A DNA stretch of 64,000 nt from Scolanthus callimorphus (lineage: Eukaryota; Cnidaria; Anthozoa; Actiniaria; Edwardsiidae). The notes under the pieces are model-generated. The model saw only the letters and a list, made by a program, of their open reading frames with translations, had not been told where the DNA came from and ran no database searches. Shown here piece by piece: positions 12,163 through 23,700 of the stretch (positions within the stretch are counted from its first letter, which is position 1; each line of letters begins with the position of its first letter). The stretch covers positions 11,127,912 through 11,191,911 of the forward strand of contig CM066920.1 of the NCBI GenBank assembly GCA_033964015.1, in the 5' to 3' direction. The translations under genes and the position numbers were made by a program.

Positions 12163-12606
12163 AGAGCGGGCTTCCTGTGGTGTCTTGTCTACCTTGTTTC
12201 CAGCTTCTTGACCGTGAAAATCACAGCGGAAAATGCACATAACATATTTTCTCGAGTGTATTTGAGTTCTGGTTGAGTTTGAAGTATTCTACGTCAATAA
12301 AAATAGTGAAAAACTTACTGGGATTCCAAATATGGTATGCAGATACTTCCTTATAAGGAAGTTGAAGAAAGTCGACAATTTTTAAGGGAATTTTCTTGAT
12401 ATACCAATGAATTCGCGAACCGACAAGGAAAGATCCAGAATCTATCGCTATGTTAGTGTAAATAAACATTTCCAAACACGCAAATGTTCCTCGCATGTAA
12501 TTTTCACGCGAGGACCGTCTATTGTATTACAAATCTCAGCGTTGATGTCTTCAGAAAATATTCCCGCCTCTTTTAGACGCGCGCGAACAAACAGGAAACC
12601 CACAAC
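12163..12606. mobile_element. Probable degenerate element bounded by GGGYTTCCTGT ends
   Basis: GCGGGCTTCCTGTGG (near 12166-12180) and its inverted counterpart ACAGGAAACCCACA (near 12592-12605) bound the segment. It contains both blocks shared with the 8.1-8.9 kb fragments. The borders are an inference from these matches. Confidence 0.4.
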
Positions 12607-12632
12607 ATAAAGTGAAAAAAATTGAGGAATTA

Positions 12633-12938
12633 TAGCCAGACACTCAAGCGTCCCCCTCTAGGAGTGCAATAATGAGTTGATTCTTGGAATATTGGATCCA
12701 TTATTCGAGTCAATAATACTTTCGGCTTGGGAAAACGTCTTTCGATTTGAACTGGGTTTTCGCTTTTTGATTGGACGATAGACGACGGAGGCGTTTTTAT
12801 GGAAAAATCCACAGGGAGCCTTTGTTTTCGAGTTTGAAAGACGTTTTCCTAAGCCGAATGCATTATTGAATCGAATAATGGATCCAATAATCAACTCATT
12901 ATTGCACTCTAGAGGGGGACGCTTGAGCGTCTTTGGCT
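12633..12938. mobile_element. Long-arm palindromic MITE (~100-bp arms)
   Basis: The two arms, from ACTCAAGCGTCCCCCTCTA to about GGAAAACGTCTTTC on the left, are inverted repeats of about 100 bp enclosing a loop of roughly 90 bp. The arms include GGATCCATTATTCGA and CAATAATGAGTTGATT. A second copy, with left arm and loop only, lies at 58270-58480. Confidence 0.85.
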
Positions 12939-13324
12939 TTATAGGTACAGCCGCGCCCTGACTTCAAATATATGGAAGCTTGATTGTAAAAATGGAGGGC
13001 AGCTTTAAATATTTTCAGCACTCTTTTCGTCACAAAGTGAGGGGCTGTTTTCTGAGCAGCCCGAAAGTCGCCGCAATTTTTCCTTTGAAACGAGTGGAAA
13101 CTTCCCAGTCCTCTGCTCATGACGGTTTTCGAATTCGAGCAATTTATGGCTGCAATACACGAGAAAGCGACAGAAACGATTATTGGTATCACTTTGTTGC
13201 CCTTATATCAGCATTTCTTTGGTCCGTTTGAAATAGACAATTCCGGCTATAATGAACGCGCGCGCTTCATGTTAGTGGTTACAGTTTAATTTAGAACTGC
13301 CCGTTGTATGCACATGTTACTCTA

Positions 13325-13776
13325 AGGGCTGGTTTACACACACAAGCGCGGGACGCAAGCGCAGGACGCAAGCGCAAGGCAAGTGTAAATCACAGCGACG
13401 CAAGCGCAAGCTTAAAATCGACATTAACGGCTGGTTTACACACGAGGGCATGCAAGGGCAGACGCAAGCGCAAGGATATCAAGCTCATACATTTCCCTTA
13501 TGTGGTTTACACTAGAACGCAAGCGTATACGCAAAGCGCAAGGAAATCGAGACGTTGCGTTCACTTACGTTTGCGTTTGCGTCCGCAAGCGCAAGCAAGC
13601 TAACTAATGTTGATTTTATACTTTTTGCGCTTGCGTTGCTTTGCATTGATTTATACTTGCCTTGCGCTTGCGTTCGTGTGTAAACTGTAAACCAGCTCTA
13701 CTTAATTGCTTGCGCTTGCGTTCACTTGATTTACACTACGTCTCGTTTCGCGTTTGCATTCGTGTAAACCAGCCCT
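13325..13776. mobile_element. MITE-like element built of GGCTGGTTTACAC ends and ACGCAAGCGCAAG arrays
   Basis: Inverted ends are GGGCTGGTTTACAC (13326) and GTGTAAACCAGCCCT (near 13761-13775). The interior is made of many ACGCAAGCGCAAGG-type units in both orientations, with internal copies of the GGCTGGTTTACAC end (near 13430). No coding capacity. The ORFs that cross it have repetitive translations and are not genes. Confidence 0.75.
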
Positions 13777-14229
13777 GAAGCCCCGGCTAAACCAGGACAC
13801 ATGTAGCGCGCAACATTGTAGCCGGATACAAGTCTCCTTCATGTTTCCCGGTTTACCGCAACTAATTTTGTAGCCGGGACACAAAGAAATGTTTCTTCGC
13901 AAGACAAGAAACATTTTATGTGTCCGAGACACACGCGTGCATTCGAAAGGCCTCTCTCCAAAGAAAAGAGAGCACGCTCTTATAGCTAGTTGTAGCTAAG
14001 CCTTCAGGTATTGTGAATACAAATACTATCAGTGAAATATGAACCCCATTCGCCCCAGACCGCATTTTGACCCGTTCAAGATGTCGCCCTCATCGGGATT
14101 CTCGCTCGATTCTCGCCATAAAACCACTTTAAAACAACCAACGCCTGCTGTTAGCAGGCGAAGAATCGACCATTTATCCTTTTCCCTTTCGAACCTAATT
14201 ATTAGAATTATACAGTCACCTCAAAATTT

Positions 14230-15300
14230 AAAGACGACAGCAGCTAGCAGGTGGAGTTAACCTTTATTTTTTCAACTATCTAATTTTCCTTCAGATGGAT
14301 CGCGCGTTGAATTAAAAATGGACTTTTTGCCATTCATATATGAAAAAGATGATTGGCAGGTCTATAGATTGTAAACGTCCAGCTGAGCGCTGGGTTTGAA
14401 AACGTTTATAATAATAACAATAAAGCTGCCTAAAATAATCTAAACTTGGGGCCGGCCTCCAATATATTTAATAAATTAGGCATCAAGTCTAAAAGCCTCA
14501 GATGGATCGCGCGTTCAAAATGGACTTTTTCCATTTATGAAAAAGATGATTGGCAGATCTATAGATTACGTCCAAGCTGGGTGTGGTATATTTGAAAACG
14601 TCTATAATAATAACAATAAAGCATTTACCGAGACACGTAATAGCTAAGAAACCTAATAAACTGATAAACTTGTGGCCCTCCAATATATATATAAATAAAT
14701 TAGGCATAAAGTTTAAAAGCTATATACAATAACTATATACACTAAAAGAAATGTTAAAAGTATAAACATACAGTGCAAACATACATATTACAAAATGGTT
14801 ACAACAAGAACATAAAAATACACAAATAAGGTAGCAAAAGGGAGATAAGGCGTTCCAACGTTTCGTGCTTGCAACTGAAAAAGTTCTTCCACACCTTTTT
14901 CACGTCGGTCCGTCCGTCTCTTCTGCTGCGACAGCTAGCCGGTGGAGTTATCTTTTATTTTTCAACTACCTAATTTTCCTTCAGATGGATCGCGCGGTCA
15001 AAATGGACTTTTTGCCATTCATGTATGAAAAAGATGATTGGTAGATCTATAGATGGTAAACGTCCAAGCTGGGCGGGGTATATAATTGAAAACGTCTATA
15101 ATATTAAATAATAATAAAGCTTTATAAAGCTAATGATGGTTAAAAATTCTATTCCACATTCACTCTTTCTAAGTTTTTGGGAGCTGTAAGGCGTTCCAAA
15201 GTTTCAGTGCTTTAACTGAAAAAGTTCTTCCACACCTTTTTCGCGTCGGTCTGTCCGCCTTCGGCTGCGATGGATTCCCTATCCGTATGAAAGTGACGCC
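14230..15300 (-). mobile_element. Triplicated fragments of a non-LTR retrotransposon 3' end
   Basis: The block TTCAGATGGATCGCGCG...GACTTTTTGCCATTCAT...GATGATTGGCAG occurs three times (near 14292, 14500 and 14982). The block GGCGTTCCAA..GTTTC.. AAAAAGTTCTTCCACACC occurs twice (near 14851 and 15190). On the minus strand the latter reads CGRTFSVKALKLWNAL. This resembles the 'RTFSV.A.KLWN.LP' ending of CR1/L2-type reverse transcriptases, but is followed by a stop. It appears to be a dead LINE-derived repeat, locally multiplied. Confidence 0.5.
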
Positions 15301-15329
15301 AGGCGTTCGTCAGAGACTCTTCGCGCTTC

Positions 15330-15332
15330 TCT

Positions 15333-15376
<44 letters not shown>
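15330..15376. repeat. Poly(G) run of ~40 bp
   Basis: An essentially uninterrupted G run, the longest homopolymer in the window. A shorter run follows at about 15550-15560. Its exact length in the assembly is unlikely to be reliable. Confidence 0.9.
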
Positions 15377-16126
15377 AGGGGCTGCTAGAGCAGTCTAACA
15401 GAAAACTGCCCAACTTTGATAGACATTGATACGTAAACTTCCTGAGCGACGTTTTCCTTCTTGTGCGGGGACCTCCAGCAGAAACACGAAACGAGGTGAA
15501 CATATGGTGTAGATAATAATATAAGGAGTAGATAAGATAAGGAGGCACCGGGGGGGGGGGCACTCCTGTTGATCGTTTAGATGTTTTTGTTGCACGTCAG
15601 GATCAACGTGAACCATGGCCAGGACACCGCGGAACCCCCTATAAATTGGGGTCTCAGCGGGTACATATTCGACTGGTTGTTTCTGTGTGACCCGTATGAC
15701 CTAGTCACACGACGCGCTAGCCCAACAGATTACACGTCACAACACCATGGTGAGTCCAACAATGTATTCACACCTCATTCCTTCCACACACGCCTAATTT
15801 TGCAATTAGCATAGCAAACAAGATTGCGCGAGTCAATGACCACTATTCAGGACAAAACTTGATTAGTGTCAAAATTATGTATTCTGGTTTCCTCAGCATA
15901 ATATTGGACATTACAATACTGAACAAAGCAAAGAATTGTTCAGTATCTCGCTCTCTCCGGAGCCTTTCCGGTCTCCATACTCCACTTCCCACCGCCCTTT
16001 CTTTAATCGCATGACTGGAATCATATTTGGACCACTAGAAAGTTCCTGCGCATTTGATGTGTCAGATTTAGTCACTAGACCGTGCCAAAAAGACAGTCAA
16101 ATCTCGAGCTAAACATTGTTTACAAA
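15377..16126. other. No confident gene; one exon-like stretch at 15602-15750
   Basis: A pyrimidine-rich tract ending in AG at 15601 is followed by an open frame to a consensus donor (CATG|GTGAGT, near 15750). The translation (NVNHGQDTAEPPINWG...) matches nothing I recognise. Nothing else is seen. Confidence 0.3.
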
Positions 16127-16249
16127 ATGGTGACACAGCTCGAAGTCTTGCGTATCCATTTCTGTATTCTGCTGTTCTTTTGTGTCGTGTCCGCGAAGCG
16201 TGAATACGAGCCGAATGCTAATCGCTTCCGATCATGTCCGAGCAGTTAA
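16127..16249 (+). CDS. Small ORF with a signal-peptide-like N-terminus
   Basis: A 40-codon ORF starts in a good context (ACAAAATGG). It encodes a charged start, a hydrophobic core (FCILLFFCVVSA) and a short polar tail before TAA. It could be a first coding exon spliced from the GTGAAT at 16200, a short secreted peptide, or chance. I could not find a matching downstream exon. The function is unknown. Confidence 0.22.
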   Translation: MVTQLEVLRIHFCILLFFCVVSAKREYEPNANRFRSCPSS

Positions 16250-19200
16250 TTGGCTTCCAAGTGCAAACGGAGGCGTCTGATTGGTCGATATAGGTCGATC
16301 TATGTAGAGGCATTCGAACTATGTGTCAATCATGGCACGCAGATTTCGATCGCGGGCCCAAAGGTGGTTTTCACTCGCTTCGCGTCTTTGCAAACACCCC
16401 CGAAGTTCTGTGCTGTTGTGTACACAGAAATAACGATTGGACTGAGTCAAAAGTTCGTGAAAGGGTTAGTAAACAAGTTGTGGGAAGTACTTCAGGCTTG
16501 GTGGCCATTTCACAGGCCGGGTTGGGAATTTAGGTGCTAATTATTACGGTGAGTTGGAGAATGGAGTTTGCTTGTGTATTTGGGATTACCCCAAGGTTCC
16601 TGTTGATCTCTGATTCGAGCATTCTGTTTGAGTCCTGGCTCGGTTTTGTTTTGCTAATTCAGCTCGAAATACTAATTAGCCAGGAGACTTGTGTGGGGGA
16701 ATCTTAAAACACAACTCTCGCTCGCAAAACTGTACCCAAAGTTTGATAGAGATCTAGTGTCCTTCGAGGGTTAGATTTACACCTCCACAATTAATTCTTC
16801 TGCTATTATGGTTACTTTAATATTGTCACTGAATGGATTCATTGGGTCCTTCGTTACTGGGGCTTCGTAAATGAATTCATTTTGAGACAGAAAAAGTTTT
16901 GACGCTTTTCGCTCTGAAGAGTTTGAAGTTTGAGAGGGGTCAATCAAGAGTCTGGATTGTTTAGCTCAAGAAATCAAAGCACATGAAAGAACCGGGATAT
17001 AAAGCAGATTTCTAAACATTAATTGCTTTCCCTTTTGTTTTTTGGCGATCATTAAACAAACTTCTTGCGAAGTACTTCACATTTTAGGTCATAACAATGG
17101 AGCTATTGGTATCTTTCTTGCGGTTTCGTTGGCATCGGACGAATTTTGAGTGTGGGAGGGTTGGCTCTGAGTTGTTCAAAATACTGCCAAATGTTGTTTG
17201 GAAAATGTTCGAGAATTCGATTAAACGTTCCACAAATTGATTTCTACGAACAACTGCTGCACAGTTTATGTTTTGCTGATCATCCATCACTCTGGTGATT
17301 CTCGCAATCTCGTTTAAAAAGCTCCGTTATCCTGCATATTTGGGTTGCGTCTGCCAAGAGACAAACATGCAATCTGGATTTGTGATCGGATGAGATATCG
17401 GCTTCTTTTGGCAGAATTTCCTGTTGATAAATTTCTCATGAATTTCACATTTCTGCCTCGTAGATTATTCAAATTAGCTGTTTTTCCAGATGCGAAGGTG
17501 ATTGTCAAGTATGTTCTTGAATAATATTTATCAATGTGCAGCCTTTTTACAAGCATTTTAATTTCTTTCAATGAGACGAAATGCACATGGCCCTCCATAG
17601 CTTTAAGATCCTATCGGAGCTGAGGAATATTTTCTATAACCCGTAGTCTCGTGAACAACGAAAAGGTTGAGAGTAGGGTTTATTTCAGGACTCTTGATAT
17701 ACCCGGGGCAATATTACATATAACGGTAAATCTGTTTTTAAAGTTTAGGAAGCTGTTTAGGATTTAGCTTTAATGCATATAGGAAAACACAGTTGTATTC
17801 AATATTTTACAACTTTGAAATTCATATAGCTACATAAGTTAATATAAACTCTCCTCTGGTAGCGCGAATAACGTTTTCTGTGCTCATAAGTCGTGAATTT
17901 TAACCATAGCTAATTGTAGGATAAACTGACACTTTTATTTATAATTTACTAAGTAATAATCAACGCAATATATTCCATGCTTAGTCAATTTTATGAGTGC
18001 TTTGTTTGCTTTTGAGATCACGTTCGACAGCAAATTATCGAATTATTAAACATAAACCGAATAAACCCTACAAAATCATGAATTAAATGGCTAAGCCTAT
18101 TCCTTGCACTTTTTAAGCAACTTTTAACCACAAATAGAAATAATGAGTCAAGCCACAGAAACCATGAAATCTATATACGTATGATATGCCACTGCTATAT
18201 ATATATATATATACCTCTCAATATTTCAAGTCTGAAAATCATGAATTTTTATTGTAACGTAAATACATAATTTGTGGCAATGTTTTAAGTGGGCCACGTA
18301 TTGCATGGGAACATTATTTGTTATTATAAATTGGATTAGACTGTGATACAAATATTATATTATACATTATAATAACTTTGGCGAGCATTGTGGCGTACTA
18401 TCCGGGCTGTAATGAACATTTGTGGGCTCTATAATATTAGAGCCTGTGCGAGTCAGTCGTCATTATGATGGTTGCTAAAATTCTCGTTTTTGTGCTCCAT
18501 GCTCTCCAAAGTTCTGCTTGGGCTAAAATGAGCCTGAGTTGGGCCCAAAACATAATATTTACGCCCGCAACCGTCAACTATATTGTTATAATACACTGTT
18601 TCATCCAAAGCTGTTATTTGTATTATTAGAGGCTGTGCATACTTAAACATATCCATAAATAGAGAGAATGAGCCGTTATTCTGCTCTATCCAGTTAAAAA
18701 CGTTTCACATTTGTTTTAGTGTCTGAAAAGTATATTGCCAAGGAAAGTGTGTAATGCCACAACACAAACGCTTTTGATTTTGAAAATTTGTCTCATTCCT
18801 TAACAATGATATTTTCTTGCCTGAAAGCCTACCTTTTGAAACAAACTGTCAAAACGAAACAGGAAAGCTTAGTGACTAGTAAAGTCTATCTAAACTGAAC
18901 TGGATAGTGAAGCATGCTATAGTAGTGTATGAAATACAACACTAATAAAGCAGTAGTACTGTGTGTCCCCAGGGCAATGAAGGTGTGGACATTATCTGTC
19001 ATCATGGTAATACTACAATATGTCCTCTACTGTAGGTCTTTGCCTGATACATTGTTCAAACATTATTGGAATTTCATTGAACTGTTGTGAAAGTAATTAC
19101 CCATAGTTGCTACTTCCTTAGGCACACTAAGCAAAATCTGCCCGAGGTGTCCTGCGTAAATTCTCAATACCTTACATATGCTCATAAAATATATTCACAA

Positions 19201-20515
19201 TTTGTCAGAATCACTATCAAAACTAAGTTTAGCAAAAGTGGTCACTATATTGAGCTGGCCTGAAATTTACTAAGAAGTTTTAAGAACTTTCTAGGATATC
19301 AATAAAATGTTGAAAGAGGTGCAGTTAAGAAAATCCACAAGCATCAATTCCTCTGTGTATGGGTAACTTTATCTCAGTATCAACATAAATGAGGAATTCA
19401 GCTGCTCAATAAGGTTTCTAGTCAAGATAACATTGAGCCTTTGCCCTGTAGATGCTAGACAGGCTTTTGTTGTTCTTGAAAGCAGACTCTAACATGTGTT
19501 TTACCAGTTGACATGACAGGTTGCATCTGCTGGTGTGATAATGCAACCCTGCTAGTTGACTGTGAATGTTTTTCTAGTGTACCTTGCTATTCTCAGATAT
19601 AATATCGGTAGTTATCGTAGTTGTATTGGTCTAGGCTTGTAGTGTTTTAGATTAGCATGGTTAGGTAGTACTGGGAACTTAAAAACTTTATGAACCCAGT
19701 TTAACAAAGTTGCTTTTGTATCTCCTTGCATGCTGTAGACTGTTTAGGGCTGCTTATCTCTTCTTATCACCAGTTTTTCCCCTGTTCTGACTGTTCCTTT
19801 TAAAGGTTATCTCTTCCTTAGGAAAGATATGGCTGCCCTTAGAAACAGTTTGACATTATCAAGAACACCTTGATATGCTTTCCATGAAGTTTTACATTAC
19901 ATTGCCTGTCCCACTTATTGTACCACTTCAGTTTTTATCATGAAGGATTTGTGTGTCATTTACAAATTAGATATAACAAAAAGCAACCAAATAAGCAAGA
20001 AAGTCTAGAGGTACAGTAAATATCAGGAAAAAATACCACTGCCAAAGAGGAACTGGATTCAACCTTACACCTTTATTCACCCAAACTATCTGCACCCCCT
20101 GTTGAGAACCCGAGTTTCTGGCTAATGATCCTTGAGATATCTGGCAATTCCAGTAAATGTCTTCATGACTTCCTGGAATTAATCTTTACCACCTTGGAAT
20201 TCCATATATTGGGAATACCCATGCTGGAATTTCACCCCTTTAAGGTTACTGAGAACCTTCGCGCACATCCTTGGAAAAAAAATCATACTCGTCCTTAGTT
20301 TAACCAAAACATGTCAACCTATATATCTGGAAAGCTTATAGAATGGACTAGCGGGCTATGGCAAAAAGAAGTAACTTTTTAATGGATATTTTCTGGAATC
20401 ACACAATGTGAAATATGCTCATCTTGTGACTAGTATAAGTTGACAAATCTGACTTGTGAGACTTGTTATTTTGATGGTACCCACTCACCTCCACTCTGTG
20501 TTTTTGTGTTTTCAG
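16250..20515. other. AT-rich non-coding DNA, possibly the 5' intron of the dystroglycan gene
   Basis: I see no coding stretch, tRNA or clear inverted-repeat element. A (TA)n microsatellite lies at about 18197-18213. AATTCC-rich sequence at 20140-20235 resembles 26680-26850. An acceptor-like TTTTGTGTTTTCAG ends at 20515, so a non-coding first exon may lie somewhere in this stretch. Confidence 0.4.
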
Positions 20516-20581
20516 GTATGAAAGTGGTCCAATTGTCAAGTTAGTACAGAGCTGTATTCACAAGAGTACAGCCCCATTACC

Positions 20582-20737
20582 ATGCACTTAGGACATGTTT
20601 TAATTGGCTGTCTTTCCTTGAGTACACTATGTCTAACAAAAGATATACAAGAGGAAAAGCTCTCTAATGTTGTAGCAGTTGTTGGTCGCCAATTCACATA
20701 TCATGTAGCACACAAAGATGTCTCTGGCAAATATAAG
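20582..20737 (+). CDS. First coding exon of the dystroglycan homologue (signal peptide)
   Basis: The ATG opens a typical signal peptide (HVLIGCLSLSTLCL), followed by KLSNVVAVVGRQFTYHV, the start of the dystroglycan N-terminal Ig/cadherin-like fold. The exon ends at a consensus donor (AAG|GTAAGC) in phase 0. The exon body probably begins at 20516, after an acceptor, with 66 bp of 5' untranslated sequence. Confidence 0.7.
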
Positions 20738-23700
20738 GTAAGCAAGTATAGCAAGCACCGCTGATTGAAAGCCAAAATAATGTATTACTGCCAAATAACT
20801 TGATGAAAGGCAATTATTAGCCTACCCCACCAGGGGCAGATCCAGGAACTTCAGAAACGGGGGGGGGGGGGGGGGGGGCAGAAAAATATAGGGACCATAT
20901 ATAGGGAAAATATAGGGACCAAAAGATGCAAATTTCATTACCAAATGCAGTAAATGTATGGGAAAATATCCAGAAATAGAGGGGGAGCTGGATAGAGCAG
21001 ACCTTTTCTTCCTATTCAACCTTCCGTGACAGGGCCAGCATTAACTTTTTTTGTAATGTACCAATGGGGCCTAACTAAAAAATTTTAGGCGCCATAGGGC
21101 AGAATCTTGTCGCCCAATTATGAGTTAAGTATTCTTTGGAATAGTCAAGCCTGAAAGGGGGATCGCCATTGGCGACTACAATGGTTGAATTTTCTGGCCA
21201 CCAAGCCCACAAATCCAGTTGCCATTGGTGACCTATAGAGCGGATTCAGATGACTGTCGTGTTTGCGATTGGTTTGCTTTCTCATTGGCTGCTTATTTTA
21301 TCAACCAATCAAATTGCGAACTAATTACAAGCAAGGAATTACTAGCCAATTAGTTCGGCTCCTGATTGGCTAGGCTGGAAACCATTCAGCAGTAAGTTTG
21401 TAATACTCTTGTTTCTGATTGGCTAGTGATTGCACAATTGCGTTTACTTTCACGATGGTCATCTGAAATCTGCTCTATTGGCGACTATTGGCCAACTGAG
21501 GTCAACTGTCCCGGTTTTGCCGGGAGTCTCAAGATTTTTCACTTCGTCTCCCAGGAAAAATTCAAGACGACTGCCTTACATTACGGTATTCTCCTGCGAG
21601 AACTTCAGGAAATTTCGTCATTTCAAGGAGGTCTCCACATTTTAGAAGCCCTGGGGTTGACATCCCTGCGTTAGTGTAACTCAACTGCAAACAATCAAGC
21701 CCGCTGAACTTATAGGTTAATCCTTCAAGAGTTAACCACGGCGGTGAATGTTTTCTACTGCTCTGTACTTCTTAGCAGTCACACGTTTCATACAAAGAAA
21801 ACAAACTACAAATGAATCACTGAAGTCGTGTGAGAGCAGCTAATCTCGCGAGATAAGAGCGGATAAAGTGTTATCTCTTTGCCCTCAGAATTCGTGCTTC
21901 CTGAGCTTATAATTCTGATAACTCATCTTTTAAACATAAGACAAACTCTTATCCGAGCTAGGATTACCGATTTCAAGTTGGCTACAGCGGTTTTCATTAG
22001 TCATTCTTTCATTATCAGGAAATGGTTTATATTTGGTATCTGTCAGAAACTTTTATATTTTAACGTTTACATTTTAAAGCTTTTACAATATTTATAACAA
22101 AGATTCAAGCTTGCCTTCATGAGTAATTGATTTCGATTTGGTCAAACAGAAGCGAAGTTTTCGTTATGAATTCACTACACCGCTACAGCACTCTTTTTTT
22201 GCTATTTCACCCCAAAATTGTCCATTTGCAACATCAAAATGCTCCTATTAATTTAGTTTCCGTGGGAAATAACACATTTCATATCCTATGCCATCCTATT
22301 TGACCTGTTGAAATTTATAGTTGGGGCGTGATTTATGCTTCTGTTTTTCCGCATCCTCAACATTCTTTGAATTTGGATTTGTCGCCAAATCCCATAAATT
22401 AAAAGCCGAATGCAAGAGGATGCTTCAGTCCAAATTGATAACTAAATTTGTGATAATACTGCACTATTAAAGATTGGCTTTTTGCCTAAAACATTCTTTA
22501 CTTAGTTTACAGTGTCATGCGAGGATAATTTCATACGAGTGCTTTTCATTGATTCAATAATTATCAATTTCAAGTGGTTCAGTTATTGCGAATATCTTGC
22601 GATATTTTTGTTGAAATTTTGCGCGCAAAACTCGTAAACCAGACACATCTCATTTTTATAAACGACACTCTTTTTCTATAATAACCGCGTTTATAAGAAC
22701 GTTAAGCTGAAATTTCCCCAAAACAATAATAGCATTCCAATACATTTACTGTAAAGATAACCCGTTTTTAACTCGCGGGTTACTATGGTAACCCCGAGTT
22801 GTAGTGGGGACCCGATGTCACTCACTCCGGTGTAAACTTTTTTACATTAGCATAATTAGCATAATTGATTATTTGTTTAGCTATGTGTTCATTTACCTAC
22901 CCCTCCCTCGAAACATTCGCTTATCTTTTCGCTCCCCATCCACTTTGCCGTCGGTCACCCATCCAAATACTAACCCTGCCGGATCGTGCTTAACTTTAAA
23001 AGATTGCCCGAGTCACGCGCTAACCAACTGCGCCACGGGGACTTCGTAGGAAAAACTGATTTATATGTGTCAAACGTCCCAGCGCAGGTTCTCTGTCTCA
23101 TAATCTCTCACAAGTTCACTGTGTTTTGAAAGGCTTAAAATTAATCTTAAGTTGACTATGTACGAATTCGAACAATATTCGACCGATGTGTATGCTCTCA
23201 TGACCGTGAGATACGAATCTCCGATGTGAATGCTCATGAACGTGAGATACGAATCTCCCAAACTTCGCCGGCAAACTTCAGGTTCACCCAGTTCACTGTC
23301 TCGCAAGTTAACTGTTCACTGGACTTATATCTTCCCTAAAGCCGAAAATCACGACTTTTACTCATCGAACATTGTTGTTGTGATGCTAATGTCTTTGCCA
23401 ATGAATCGTATCCCGTCAACGGTTTCAGTTCGCGGCTTGAAATTACTCTTACTACGAGACTCGTGTTTTAAAGTGCCGAGAATCTGCCAGCTGCCGCACT
23501 CTCGCCACTGCTAGACTGTTGTCACGCCGAAGGTTATAAAATATTTTTTGGAATCTTAGTAGTGGTTATGACTCATTATTATCACTACGCGCGGTACTCT
23601 GACAGGAATTAAGAAGCGATTCATCGCCAAATCACACCGGTGAGCAGAAACCTCAACAACAACAAGCTTAGTCTCATGTTCGAAGCGAAGGCGAACAAGT

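Noticed and set aside
13304..13603. 99-codon ORF with repeated charged residues
   Set aside because: It is a translation of the ACGCAAGCGCAAG array inside a MITE-like element.
22935..23046. Genuine 5S rRNA or tRNA gene
   Set aside because: Only the internal 5S control region is present and the tRNA half has no 3' half or acceptor stem, so it is better explained as a SINE.
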